64,000 nt of DNA from Streptomyces sp. col6 (GTDB lineage Bacteria; Actinomycetota; Actinomycetes; Streptomycetales; Streptomycetaceae), in contig NZ_RDBL01000014.1 of the NCBI RefSeq assembly GCF_008042035.1, positions 100,932-164,931 on the forward strand, given 5' to 3'. The position numbers and the translations under genes were made by a program. The notes beneath the pieces were generated by a model. It was not told the DNA's origin. It saw only the letters and a program-made list of their open reading frames with translations, and made no database searches. This document shows positions 16,054-24,326 of this stretch, piece after piece (position 1 is the first letter of the stretch; every line of letters begins with the position of its first letter).

Positions 16054-17250
16054 CTACCCGCTGAGCCGGACGGCGAGCGTGACCAGCAGCCTGGTGTCGG
16101 GGTCCTCCAGGTCCACCCCGAACCGTTCCTTGGCGCGCCGCACCCGGTAGCGGAGCGTGTTGGGGTGGACGACCAGCCGGGCCGCCGCCCGCGCGACATC
16201 GCCGGATGCCTCCAGGTAGGCCGCCAGCGACCGGACCAGCTCGCCGCCCGCCGCCAGGTCCGTCCGTACGAGCTCGTGCACGGGCCCCTTCCCCGCCTCC
16301 CAGACCGGCCGGGCCGCGTCCAGGACCCGGGCGACGTCCAGCGAGGGGCCCACGCCCGCGGCGTCCGCCGACCTTTGCGCGCCGCCCGCCTCCGCCCGCT
16401 CGCGCAGCACCCGCACGATGAGCAGGGCCTCGTCGTACGAGCCCCGCACCCCCGCCCCCACGGCTGCGCCGTCGCCGCCGTGCGCGGCCGGGTCGGTCAG
16501 CGGGCCGATGACGTCGAGGAAGTCGGCGAAGGTGCCGGGCCAGCCGTGCAGGAGCAGCAGCGGGGTGGCCTCCGCATGCGGGGAACGCACGTGCAAGAAG
16601 TGCAGGTTCTGGCCGTCAAGGGTGGTGGTGAACTGCGGGTGGGCGTTCAGCCGCGCCTCCTGGGCGCGCCAGTCATCGCGGTCGGTGTCGTAGGCGATCA
16701 GGTACCAGTGCCGGTGGAAGCTGACCAGGTGGTGCGGCTCCGCGTCGCGGCGGCCGGCGCCGGTGTGCGGGCTGGTGTAGTCGAAGCGCAGGCGTTCGCG
16801 GCGGCGGCAGGCTTCGGCCAGGGTCATCAGGATGCCGGGGTCGACGGCGGGCCCGGTCGCCGCGACGTGGGCGGTGGCCGACTGGAGGGTGCTGACGCGG
16901 TGGCGCAGCCGGGCGGGCAGGATCTGTTCGAGTTTGGCCAGTGCGCGCAGCGCGGTCTCCTCGATGCCGGCGACCGAACTGCCCGCGGTGGTGCGCAGCC
17001 CCACCGCGACGGCGATGGCCTCGTCGTCGTCCAGGAGCAGGGGTGGCATCGCGGCGCCGGCGCCGAGGCGGTACCCGGCCGTTCCCTGCAGGGCCTGTAC
17101 CGGGTAGCCGAGCTCGCGCAGCCGGTCGATGTCGCGGCGGACGGTGCGGGCGCTGACGCCGAGCCGGCCGGCGAGATCGCTGCCCGTACGGTCGTGGCCG
17201 GCTTGCAGCAGGGAGAGCAGCTTCAGCAGCCGCGCGGAGGCGTTCACCAT
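16054..17250 (-). CDS. three-part chimeric regulator: WYL-repressor front, epoxide hydrolase piece, PucR-type HTH
   Basis: One uninterrupted 398-codon frame with three unrelated parts. Residues 1-192 are the front of a YafY/DeoR-like WYL repressor: winged helix (TGSDLAGRLGVSARTVRRDI) and the first half of a WYL domain (LRFDYTS, HWYLIAYDTDRD). Residues 193-266 are identical to residues 62-135 of the adjacent epoxide hydrolase (DWRAQEARL through HGWPGTF). Residues 267-398 are the end of a PucR-type regulator with its C-terminal HTH (VHPNTLRYRVRRAKERF). The WYL C-terminus and PucR N-terminus are missing. The WYL part is divergent from the epoxide hydrolase, the usual layout of that pair. The protein could still bind the shared operator, but its ligand control must be altered; it may equally be non-functional. 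Confidence 0.85.
   Translation of the reverse strand: MVNASARLLKLLSLLQAGHDRTGSDLAGRLGVSARTVRRDIDRLRELGYPVQALQGTAGYRLGAGAAMPPLLLDDDEAIAVAVGLRTTAGSSVAGIEETALRALAKLEQILPARLRHRVSTLQSATAHVAATGPAVDPGILMTLAEACRRRERLRFDYTSPHTGAGRRDAEPHHLVSFHRHWYLIAYDTDRDDWRAQEARLNAHPQFTTTLDGQNLHFLHVRSPHAEATPLLLLHGWPGTFADFLDVIGPLTDPAAHGGDGAAVGAGVRGSYDEALLIVRVLRERAEAGGAQRSADAAGVGPSLDVARVLDAARPVWEAGKGPVHELVRTDLAAGGELVRSLAAYLEASGDVARAAARLVVHPNTLRYRVRRAKERFGVDLEDPDTRLLVTLAVRLSG
16454..16674 (-). repeat. 221-bp inverted repeat, left copy (inside the chimeric regulator)
   Basis: Reverse complement of 17496-17716, with no mismatch found on base-by-base reading. The first base of the arm, read on the minus strand, is the first base of an Asp codon (residue 193), exactly as in the other copy (residue 62), so both copies are read in the same frame. 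Confidence 0.95.
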
Positions 17251-17270
17251 GCGGCCCAGCCTCCCCGCTG

Positions 17271-17293
17271 CTTAGGACCGTAATCGTCCTAAG
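17271..17293. promoter_or_regulatory. palindromic operator between the WYL-type gene and epoxide hydrolase
   Basis: CTTAGGAC and GTCCTAAG, separated by 7 bp, form a perfect 8-bp inverted repeat in the 62-bp divergent intergenic region, 20 bp from both start codons. It is the natural binding site for the WYL-type HTH that survives in the chimeric gene. Confidence 0.65.
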
Positions 17294-17312
17294 CGCATCC
17301 TACGGTCGACGC

Positions 17313-18596
17313 ATGGACGCCACGAACCAAGACATCAAGCCCTTCCGTATCGACATTCCCCAGGCCGCCCTCGACGACCTGACCGACCGTCTGGCCCGCA
17401 CCCGCTGGCCCGCCGAACTGCCCGGCGTCGGCTGGAGCCGCGGCGTACCCGCGCCGTACATGAAGGAACTCGCCGCCTACTGGGCGACCACCTTCGACTG
17501 GCGCGCCCAGGAGGCGCGGCTGAACGCCCACCCGCAGTTCACCACCACCCTTGACGGCCAGAACCTGCACTTCTTGCACGTGCGTTCCCCGCATGCGGAG
17601 GCCACCCCGCTGCTGCTCCTGCACGGCTGGCCCGGCACCTTCGCCGACTTCCTCGACGTCATCGGCCCGCTGACCGACCCGGCCGCGCACGGCGGCGACG
17701 GCGCAGCCGTGGGGGCCGACGCGTTCCACCTGGTCATCCCCTCGCTGCCCGGCTTCGGCTTCTCCACTCCGCTGGCCGGCCCCGGCATGGGCCCCGCCCG
17801 CATGGCCGGGCTGCTGGTCGAGCTGATGGAGCGACTCGGTTACGACCGCTACGGCGTTCAGGGCTACGACACCGGCTCCTGGGTCGCCCCGGAGATCGGC
17901 AAGCGGGCCCCGGACAAGGTGATCGGCATCCACCTCAACGCCATGGTCACCTTCCCGGTCGGCGCCGAGGGCGAAATGGACGGCCTCTCGGAGGGCGACC
18001 GGCGCCGCTGGCAGAAGATGCAGAACTTCAACGACGGTTACCTGCAGTGCAACTCCAAGCGCCCGCAGACCGTTGCCTACGCCCTGACCGACTCCCCTGC
18101 CGGGCAACTCGCCTGGATGGTGGAGAAGTTCAAGGAACTCACCGACCCCGAAGGCAGCCTGCCGGAGGCTGCCATCGACCGCGACCGCTTCCTCACCAGC
18201 ATCTCGCTGTACTGGCTGACCGCCACCGCCGGCTCGGCCGCCCAGGTCTACTACGAGACCATCTCCGCCAACGACTGGAGCGATGGCGGCGACTGGGGCG
18301 GCGCGGAGAGCGACTCGGGCACCGACGACGCATCGGCCGGGGCAGCCGACTGGAGCGCCGGCGGGCAGGGCGACGGCCAGGAGTGGGGCGAGGGCGACTG
18401 GGCGGCCGGCCGGCGCAGCACCGTCCCCACCGGCGTCCTGCTCTCCGCCCACGACGTCACCGTGCGCCCCTGGGCCGAACGCGACCACAACATCGTGCGC
18501 TGGATCGAACTCGACACCGGCGGCCACTTCCTGTCCATGGAAGCCCCCGACCAACTCGTCGGCGATGTCCGCGGCTTCTTCCATCCGCTGCGCTGA
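17313..18596 (+). CDS. epoxide hydrolase family protein (alpha/beta hydrolase)
   Basis: A 427-residue cytosolic hydrolase of the microsomal-epoxide-hydrolase-like group. The EHN domain occupies ~7-115, with the oxyanion loop HGWPG at 104-108. Nucleophile Asp186 lies in GYDTGSW, and the catalytic His is His405 in GGHF. It acts on epoxides or related esters; the substrate is unknown. Residues ~318-370 form an unusual acidic, Asp/Trp/Gly/Ser-rich insert (DW repeats) where relatives have a short loop. Part of the gene (17496-17716) is duplicated, inverted, inside the neighbouring regulator. Expression is probably controlled through the palindrome at 17271-17293. Confidence 0.92.
   Translation: MDATNQDIKPFRIDIPQAALDDLTDRLARTRWPAELPGVGWSRGVPAPYMKELAAYWATTFDWRAQEARLNAHPQFTTTLDGQNLHFLHVRSPHAEATPLLLLHGWPGTFADFLDVIGPLTDPAAHGGDGAAVGADAFHLVIPSLPGFGFSTPLAGPGMGPARMAGLLVELMERLGYDRYGVQGYDTGSWVAPEIGKRAPDKVIGIHLNAMVTFPVGAEGEMDGLSEGDRRRWQKMQNFNDGYLQCNSKRPQTVAYALTDSPAGQLAWMVEKFKELTDPEGSLPEAAIDRDRFLTSISLYWLTATAGSAAQVYYETISANDWSDGGDWGGAESDSGTDDASAGAADWSAGGQGDGQEWGEGDWAAGRRSTVPTGVLLSAHDVTVRPWAERDHNIVRWIELDTGGHFLSMEAPDQLVGDVRGFFHPLR
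17496..17716 (+). repeat. 221-bp inverted repeat, right copy (inside epoxide hydrolase)
   Basis: Source copy of the segment found inverted at 16454-16674. The two arms are separated by 821 bp that contain both N-terminal coding regions and the divergent promoter. Confidence 0.95.
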
Positions 18597-18866
18597 CCGC
18601 CCCGACCCCACCCCGGCGGGCTCGCAAACCCTTCGATGGGCCGTACCGGGTCGCCTTTGACGGCTTCCCTGACGGCGTGACCGTCGCGGACAGGGACAAG
18701 CGCGTCCTTCGTGGCCTCGTCGAAGACCCCGGCACCGGCTCCATGGTGCCCCCGCGCACACCCCCGCCAAGAACTGTGGTGTCCCGCCACATACGCCCCT
18801 GACCTGCTCCTTCCTACGGTGTGGCGACACGTCCCCGTCCCCGCCCACCGTCCGGAAGTGGTACCC

Positions 18867-20252
18867 ATGGCCGACGCAGCATCCGCTCCCTCACCGCCCT
18901 CGCACCTGCGGCGCATCGTCGCCGCCAGCCTCATCGGCACGACCATCGAGTGGTACGACTTCTTCCTCTACGGGTCGGCCGCCGCGCTGGTGTTCAACAA
19001 GCTGTTCTTCCCGGACTCCGAACCGCTCGTCGGAACGCTGCTGTCCTTCCTCACCTACGCGGTGGGCTTCGCAGCCCGGCCCATCGGGGCGCTGGTCTTC
19101 GGGCACTACGGCGACCGGCTCGGGCGCAAGAAGCTGCTGGTGCTCAGCCTGCTGATGATGGGCGGGGCGACCTTCGCGATCGGGCTGCTGCCGACGCACG
19201 CGACCGTCGGGGTGGCCGCACCCGTACTGCTCACCCTGCTCCGGCTGGTGCAGGGGTTCGCGCTCGGCGGTGAATGGGGCGGAGCCGTGCTGCTCGTGTC
19301 CGAGCACGGGGACGCGGAGCGGCGCGGGTTCTGGGCGTCGTGGCCGCAGACCGGTGCGCCCGCCGGGCAGTTGCTGGCGACCGGGGTGCTCTCGGCGCTC
19401 ACGGCACTGACCTCGGACGCGGCGTTCGAGTCCTGGGGCTGGCGCATCCCCTTCCTGCTGTCCGGGGTGCTCGTGATCATCGGTCTGTGGATTCGTCTCT
19501 CTGTCGACGAATCCCCTCTGTTCAAGGAGGCCCTGGCCCGCGCCGACGAGCGGAAGGCCGCTTCCGACACGGCGGAGAAGATGCCGGTCGTGGCGGTCCT
19601 GCGGCACCACTGGCGCGATGTGCTGGTCGCCATGGGGGCCAGGATGGCGGAGAACATCAGCTACTACGTGATCACCGCGTTCATCCTCGTCTACGCGACG
19701 ACCGCCGCCGACCTCAGCAAGCAGACGGCCCTCAACGCCGTACTCATCGCCTCCGCCTTCCACTTCGCCGTGATCCCGCTGTGGGGCGCGCTCTCCGACC
19801 GCGTGGGGCGTAAGCCCGTCTATCTGGTGGGGGCCGTCGGCGTGGGGCTGTGGATGTTCCCGTTCTTCGCCCTGATCGACACCCGGAGTTTCGGGAACCT
19901 GCTGCTGGCCGTCACGGTCGGGCTGTTCTTCCACGGGGCGATGTACGCGCCGCAGGCGGCGTTCTTCTCGGAGTTGTTCGCGACCCGGATGCGGTACTCG
20001 GGCGCCTCGATCGGCGCGCAGTTCTCGTCCGTCGCGGCCGGTGCGCCCGCACCGCTCATCGCCACGGCCCTGCTCGCCGACTACGACAGCTCGACGCCCA
20101 TCGCCCTGTACGTGATCGCCGCCGCGCTGCTCACGGTGCTGGCCCTCGTCTGCGCGAAGGAGACCCGGCACCGGGACCTCGCGGACGTCGGGCCCGGGTC
20201 CGGATCCGGGACGGTGGAGGAGGCGCCCCGGGACGCCGCGCACAGCGTCTGA
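18867..20252 (+). CDS. MHS-type MFS transporter (metabolite:H+ symporter)
   Basis: A 461-residue inner membrane protein with about 12 hydrophobic segments. The signature of the metabolite/H+ symporter group is present: GTTIEWYDFFLYG in helix 1, FGHYGDRLGRKK after helix 2, LVQGFALGGEWGG in helix 4 and the second-half DRVGRKP loop. Members import organic acids or compatible solutes (citrate, alpha-ketoglutarate, proline/betaine, shikimate). ATG 18867 is preferred, with GGAAGTGG upstream; an open extension to 18711 has no membrane character. A strong hairpin ends the unit. Confidence 0.92.
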   Translation: MADAASAPSPPSHLRRIVAASLIGTTIEWYDFFLYGSAAALVFNKLFFPDSEPLVGTLLSFLTYAVGFAARPIGALVFGHYGDRLGRKKLLVLSLLMMGGATFAIGLLPTHATVGVAAPVLLTLLRLVQGFALGGEWGGAVLLVSEHGDAERRGFWASWPQTGAPAGQLLATGVLSALTALTSDAAFESWGWRIPFLLSGVLVIIGLWIRLSVDESPLFKEALARADERKAASDTAEKMPVVAVLRHHWRDVLVAMGARMAENISYYVITAFILVYATTAADLSKQTALNAVLIASAFHFAVIPLWGALSDRVGRKPVYLVGAVGVGLWMFPFFALIDTRSFGNLLLAVTVGLFFHGAMYAPQAAFFSELFATRMRYSGASIGAQFSSVAAGAPAPLIATALLADYDSSTPIALYVIAAALLTVLALVCAKETRHRDLADVGPGSGSGTVEEAPRDAAHSV

Positions 20253-20265
20253 TCCCCGAGAACGA

Positions 20266-20303
20266 AGAAGCCGGGCGGGCCGCGTGCGGCCCGCCCGGCT
20301 TCT
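20266..20303. terminator. bidirectional terminator between MFS and Nudix genes
   Basis: Perfect 18-bp arms (20266-20283 and 20286-20303) meet at a GT centre, between convergent genes. Confidence 0.85.
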
Positions 20304-20308
20304 CGCGT

Positions 20309-20791
20309 CTACTGCGGGCCGGCGGTGGACTCGAACCAGGTGGGTCCGTCGGTCAGCGCGTGCTTGATCCGCAGCAGCGCGAACTCGGCCAGTTCCGGCA
20401 GCGCGTCGACGTGGAACCAGCCCACCTCCAGCGACTCGTCGTCGTTGACCCGGGCCGTGCCGCCGGTGGCGCGGCAGCGGAAGGTGATGTCGAGGAACTG
20501 GCAGCGGTCGCCGTTGTCGTACTGGATGGCGGGCAGCGCCTGGGTGAGGACGACCCGCTCCGCCACGCAGCGCACGGCGGTCTCCTCGTAGACCTCGCGC
20601 TCCGCGGTCGTCGCGGGCTGTTCGCCCGGCTCGGAGATTCCGCCGATCACGGACCACTCGCCGTTGTCGGCACGCCGGCCGAGCAGCACTCTGCCCTCGT
20701 CGTCGAAGACGACGGCGGTGACACCGGGCAGCAGGAGCAGCTGCTGCCCGGCGGTGGCACGGATCTCGCGGATGAAGTCAGGAATGGCCAT
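20309..20791 (-). CDS. Nudix hydrolase
   Basis: A 160-residue single-domain pyrophosphohydrolase. The Nudix box runs from Gly51 to Val73: Gly51, Glu57, Arg65-Glu66 and Glu69-Glu70 are all in place, and only the penultimate glycine is Ala72. The sequence around it (WSVIGG) and the later FLDITFRCRATGG resemble dinucleoside-polyphosphate or NTP-cleaving members. The gene is monocistronic and faces the MFS gene across a terminator. The substrate is unknown. Confidence 0.92.
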   Translation of the reverse strand: MAIPDFIREIRATAGQQLLLLPGVTAVVFDDEGRVLLGRRADNGEWSVIGGISEPGEQPATTAEREVYEETAVRCVAERVVLTQALPAIQYDNGDRCQFLDITFRCRATGGTARVNDDESLEVGWFHVDALPELAEFALLRIKHALTDGPTWFESTAGPQ

Positions 20792-20820
20792 GTGCCGACC
20801 CTACGCGGCGTGCCGCCCGT

Positions 20821-22416
20821 TCAGCCGACACGCCGTGCGCGCACCGCCCGCGCGCCCGCCCAGCCGAGCGCTCCGAGCGCGAGCAGGATCAGGATGCCCT
20901 CGGGCAGCGGCCCCATCCGGGTCGCCGGGGTCAGCGAGGAGCGCAGCGGCACCTCGTCCACCAGGGCGTCCGGGGTGAACATCTTCGTCTTCTGCACCAC
21001 CGTGCCGTCCGGGCGGATCACCGCGCTGACCCCGCTGGTGACGGGGACGACGACGGACCGGCTGTGCTCGACCGCGCGCACCCGGGACATCGCGAGCTGC
21101 TGGTAGGTCATCTCGCTGCGGCCGAAGGTGGCGTTGTTGCTGGGGACGGCGATCAACTGGGCGCCGTGCTCGACCGTGTCGCGTACGGCGTCGTCGAACG
21201 CGGCCTCGTAGCAGGTCACGAGTCCGGTGTAGGTGCCCGCGAGGTCGAAGACGCCCACCTTCTTGCCGGGGCCGAAGTCGCGCTGCACGCGGTCGACGTC
21301 CGAGCTGAAGATGCGGACGAAGGAGCGCATTGGCATGTACTCGCCGAACGGCTGGATGTGACGCTTGTCGTACGTGGCGACCGGGCCCTTGTCCGGGTCC
21401 CACTGGATGAGGGTGTTGCGCAGGGGGCCCGTGTCGGGCTCGACGACCGCGCCGATGACGGTCGGGGCCTTGATCGCCTTGACGGCGTCGTCGATGACGA
21501 TCCGCGCGTCCGGGTTGCGATAGGGGTCGAGGTCGGAGGAGTTCTCCGGCCACAGGACGAAGTCCGGCTGCGGGACCTTGCCGGCCTTCACGTCCCGGGC
21601 GAGCTGCTCCGTACGCTTGGCGTGGTTGTCCAGGACCGCCCGGCGCTGGGCGTTGAAGTCGAGCCCAAGGCGGGGCACGTTGCCCTGGATCGCGGCGACG
21701 GTGGCGGTGCCGTCCTCGGCGGAGTCGTCCACGAGGGGCAGAGACGCGAAGGCCGCCGCCACCGGTACGAGGACGGTGGCCGCCGCCACGGCGGTGGCCC
21801 CGAGACGCAGCTCGCCGGCGGTCCGGTAGTGGAGGAAGCGGCGTACCGCCTCGAAGAGGCCGAAGCCGCAGAGCACCACGGCGAAGGAGAGCAGGGGGGT
21901 GCCGCCGAGCGCGGCGAGCGGCAGGAAGACGCTGTCCGCCTGACCGAAGGCGATCTTGCCCCAGGGGAAGCCGCCGAACGGCACCCGGGCGCGGACCGCC
22001 TCGTCCAGCGTCCACACCGCGGCCGCCCACAGCGGTCCGCCGGGCAGCCGGGAAACGGCGGAGATGCCGATGCAGCCGACCGCGATGAACAGCGCCTCGG
22101 CCGCGGCGAGGGCCAGCCACGGCACCGGGCCGACCTCCTCGCCGGTCCAGTGCAGCAGGGGCAGCATGAAGCCGAGCCCCGCGAGCAGCCCGAGCCCGAA
22201 GGCGGCACGTGCCCGGCGCTCCAACAGCACCCAGCCGAGCAGGGCGAACCCGGGCAGAACCAGCCACCACAGGGGCCGGGGCGGGAAGCTGAGATACAGC
22301 ATCACCCCGGAGAGGACGGCGGCCGCCGGCCGTACGAGGCGCTTCGGCAAGCCGCCCGTCCGGGAAGCGGGGGCGGGGCTCTGCGGTTCGCCGACCTGGG
22401 CGATGGTGGTGCTCAC
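20821..22416 (-). CDS. lnt: apolipoprotein N-acyltransferase
   Basis: A 531-residue membrane enzyme that N-acylates the lipoprotein cysteine. About six hydrophobic helices occupy residues 30-225, followed by an extracytoplasmic nitrilase-like domain and one C-terminal helix. The catalytic triad is visible: Glu291 (LWPENSSD), Lys351 (TYDKRHIQPFGEYMP) and Cys402 (VTCYEAAF). GTG 22416 is the likely start; the open extension to 22512 is Arg-rich and lacks membrane character. Streptomyces usually have two Lnt homologues, and this may be either. Confidence 0.95.
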   Translation of the reverse strand: MSTTIAQVGEPQSPAPASRTGGLPKRLVRPAAAVLSGVMLYLSFPPRPLWWLVLPGFALLGWVLLERRARAAFGLGLLAGLGFMLPLLHWTGEEVGPVPWLALAAAEALFIAVGCIGISAVSRLPGGPLWAAAVWTLDEAVRARVPFGGFPWGKIAFGQADSVFLPLAALGGTPLLSFAVVLCGFGLFEAVRRFLHYRTAGELRLGATAVAAATVLVPVAAAFASLPLVDDSAEDGTATVAAIQGNVPRLGLDFNAQRRAVLDNHAKRTEQLARDVKAGKVPQPDFVLWPENSSDLDPYRNPDARIVIDDAVKAIKAPTVIGAVVEPDTGPLRNTLIQWDPDKGPVATYDKRHIQPFGEYMPMRSFVRIFSSDVDRVQRDFGPGKKVGVFDLAGTYTGLVTCYEAAFDDAVRDTVEHGAQLIAVPSNNATFGRSEMTYQQLAMSRVRAVEHSRSVVVPVTSGVSAVIRPDGTVVQKTKMFTPDALVDEVPLRSSLTPATRMGPLPEGILILLALGALGWAGARAVRARRVG

Positions 22417-22610
22417 CCGGCGGAGTCTACGGTGGCAGGCTGTGGGCCGGGGAGCCCTGTCCCGATGGCGGAATCCCGACCACCGCATCATTTCTCCGCA
22501 TCTTCTGCCCATATGCCCGGCGTGGCCGTTAGCCTGTGCGCCAGTCCCCCGCCGACGGGCCGGTTCCGGCCCTCGCGTACGGGACGGTCACAGGCCGGGG
22601 GACGGACGTG

Positions 22611-23747
22611 ATGGCTGAAACAATGGGGCGGGACCGCGCCGGGACGCCCGAGGGCACAGCCGCTTCCGACGCCGCCGGGGCGCTGATCCTCGCCGCCTGT
22701 GCGATCTGGTCGCTGATCAGCGCGGCAGGGCGTGAGACCAGGCCGGAGGGGGTGCTGCTCGCGCTGCTCGCCGTCGCCGCCGGCTTCGCCTGCGGGCGCA
22801 TCTGCGGCACGCTGCTGCCGGTGGCCACCGCCGCAAGCGCCGCTCTGGTGTCCCTTCTCCTGGCCCTCGTCTGGCGTCACGGCATGCCGGGAGCGACGGC
22901 TACCGGGGACCACACGCCCGGCCAGACCGGTGCCGCCGCCGCGCTGCTGGTCCTTGCCGCCGGTGCCGCCTGCTGTGCGGCGGCGGCCGCCGGGAGGGGG
23001 CCGCTGCGCATGGCTCTGCGGCTGCTCGCCCTCGGTACGGCCGCCGTCTCCCTGGTGCTGGGTTCGGTGGCCGGGTTCGCGGCGGCGCTCGGCGTGCTGA
23101 TCTGCTCGCTGGCCGCCGCCAGGACGCGGCGCCGGCTGCCCGGTCTCGTCGGCCTCGCACTGGTGGCGGGGCTGTTCGTCGGTACCTCGTGGGCCGTGGC
23201 CGAGGAGGTGCTGCCCGACGGGCTCGCGGTCTCCCTGGAGGGCCCGCTCACCCGGAACCGGGTCGAGCTGTGGCAGGACGCCGCGCGGCTGGCGGAGGGG
23301 CATCCCGTGCTCGGTGTCGGTCCCGGCCGCTTCGACGAGCTGAGCCCGACCGCGCAGCAGAGCCTCGGTTCGGACGGGAAGCCGCACTCGGCTCCGTGGC
23401 AGCAGGCCGCCGAGCAGGGGGTGGTGGGGGTGGTGCTGCTGGGCGCCGCGTTCGGCTGGCTGCTGTACGCGCTGTGGCGCTCGCCGCGCTCCACGGCGGT
23501 GGTCCTGACGGCGGGGGCGGCGCTCACGGCGCTGGCCGCGCTGGCGAGTGTGGGCAACGCGCTGAGCTTCACACCGGTGACGGCGGGAGCGGGGCTGCTG
23601 GCCGGGCTGGCGTCGGCCAGGCGCCCGATCGGGGCGGGCCGGCCGTGCGGACCGGACGGGGACGAACCGTACGGCGCGGCGGAGGGGCCGGAGGTCAGGC
23701 CCCGGCCGGGAAGCCGGAGGACGGCAGATGCAGGCGGGCGCGGATGA
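22611..23747 (+). CDS. O-antigen-ligase-like polytopic membrane protein
   Basis: A ~378-residue membrane protein with about ten hydrophobic segments. Its large extracytoplasmic loop carries the Wzy_C/O-antigen ligase signature, with RVELWQDAARL followed by HPVLGVGPGRFDEL and a PHSAPWQQAAEQG region. In actinomycetes such proteins are assumed to ligate or polymerise cell-surface glycans; no glycan cluster surrounds it here. The last ~45 residues are a hydrophilic tail. The ATG is preceded by GGGGGACGG. The 3' end overlaps the convergent gene by 53 bp. Confidence 0.8.
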   Translation: MAETMGRDRAGTPEGTAASDAAGALILAACAIWSLISAAGRETRPEGVLLALLAVAAGFACGRICGTLLPVATAASAALVSLLLALVWRHGMPGATATGDHTPGQTGAAAALLVLAAGAACCAAAAAGRGPLRMALRLLALGTAAVSLVLGSVAGFAAALGVLICSLAAARTRRRLPGLVGLALVAGLFVGTSWAVAEEVLPDGLAVSLEGPLTRNRVELWQDAARLAEGHPVLGVGPGRFDELSPTAQQSLGSDGKPHSAPWQQAAEQGVVGVVLLGAAFGWLLYALWRSPRSTAVVLTAGAALTALAALASVGNALSFTPVTAGAGLLAGLASARRPIGAGRPCGPDGDEPYGAAEGPEVRPRPGSRRTADAGGRG

Positions 23748-24258
23748 ACCGTACGCCCGCCTCGGCGTCGTCCACCGTGATGGTGAAGGTGCGGCCGTCG
23801 CCGAGCCGGAGCACCAGCCCCTCGCCCCGGCGCACGACCACGGCCGTGCCCTTCTCGGGACGCCAGCGGTAGCCCCAGCCGCCCCATTGCCGGGGGGTCA
23901 CCTGGGGCGCGAAGTCGGCCGCCACCACATGGGTGAGCAGGATGCGGCGTCGCGGCAGGCCCATGTGCCCGCAGCGCACCTCCAGGGCGTCGCCATCCAC
24001 ACGGACGGCCACGTTCACGAAGGCGAGGGTACCGAAGAGCATGAGCAGTCCGGCGGCCATGCAGCCGATCACCGACATCAGCAGCGGGGCGATGCCGGAG
24101 GTCCAGGTGGAGCTGACCGCGAGCTGGATGCCCAGGGCCAGGCAGGCGGCGCCCAGCGCCGCGAGGACCCACTGGGTGCGGTTGGTGGCCCGGCCGACCC
24201 AGACCTGCGAGTGGGTTCCGGTTCCGGTGCGCTTCGGTTCTCCGGGGTGCTCCCTCAT
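23695..24258 (-). CDS. hypothetical membrane protein with PH-like soluble domain
   Basis: A 187-residue protein. Two membrane helices occupy ~30-80 (QWVLAALGAACLALGIQLAV and PLLMSVIGCMAAGLLMLFG). A soluble beta-rich region follows (VNVAVRVDGDALEVRCG through GKTFTIT-like DGRTFTITVDD), resembling bacterial PH-domain membrane proteins. A Trp-rich turn (QWGGWGYRW) lies in its middle. No function can be assigned. It overlaps the convergent O-antigen-ligase-like gene at the 3' end. Confidence 0.75.
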   Translation of the reverse strand: MREHPGEPKRTGTGTHSQVWVGRATNRTQWVLAALGAACLALGIQLAVSSTWTSGIAPLLMSVIGCMAAGLLMLFGTLAFVNVAVRVDGDALEVRCGHMGLPRRRILLTHVVAADFAPQVTPRQWGGWGYRWRPEKGTAVVVRRGEGLVLRLGDGRTFTITVDDAEAGVRFIRARLHLPSSGFPAGA

Positions 24259-24326
24259 GCCCAGCAGCGTACTGAAGAACGGGCGCGCGGGAAGGTCACG
24301 GGCGCTGCGGCGGGGTCGCCGGAGCG

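Noticed and set aside
17496..17716. Interpreting the 221-bp inverted repeat as an insertion-sequence end
   Set aside because: The repeat is internal coding sequence of the epoxide hydrolase with no transposase and no target-site duplication; a templated inverted copy explains it better.
18600..18860. A possible gene remnant between the epoxide hydrolase and the MHS transporter
   Set aside because: A short minus-strand stretch looks protein-like, but it is too short and has no recognisable relatives from memory.
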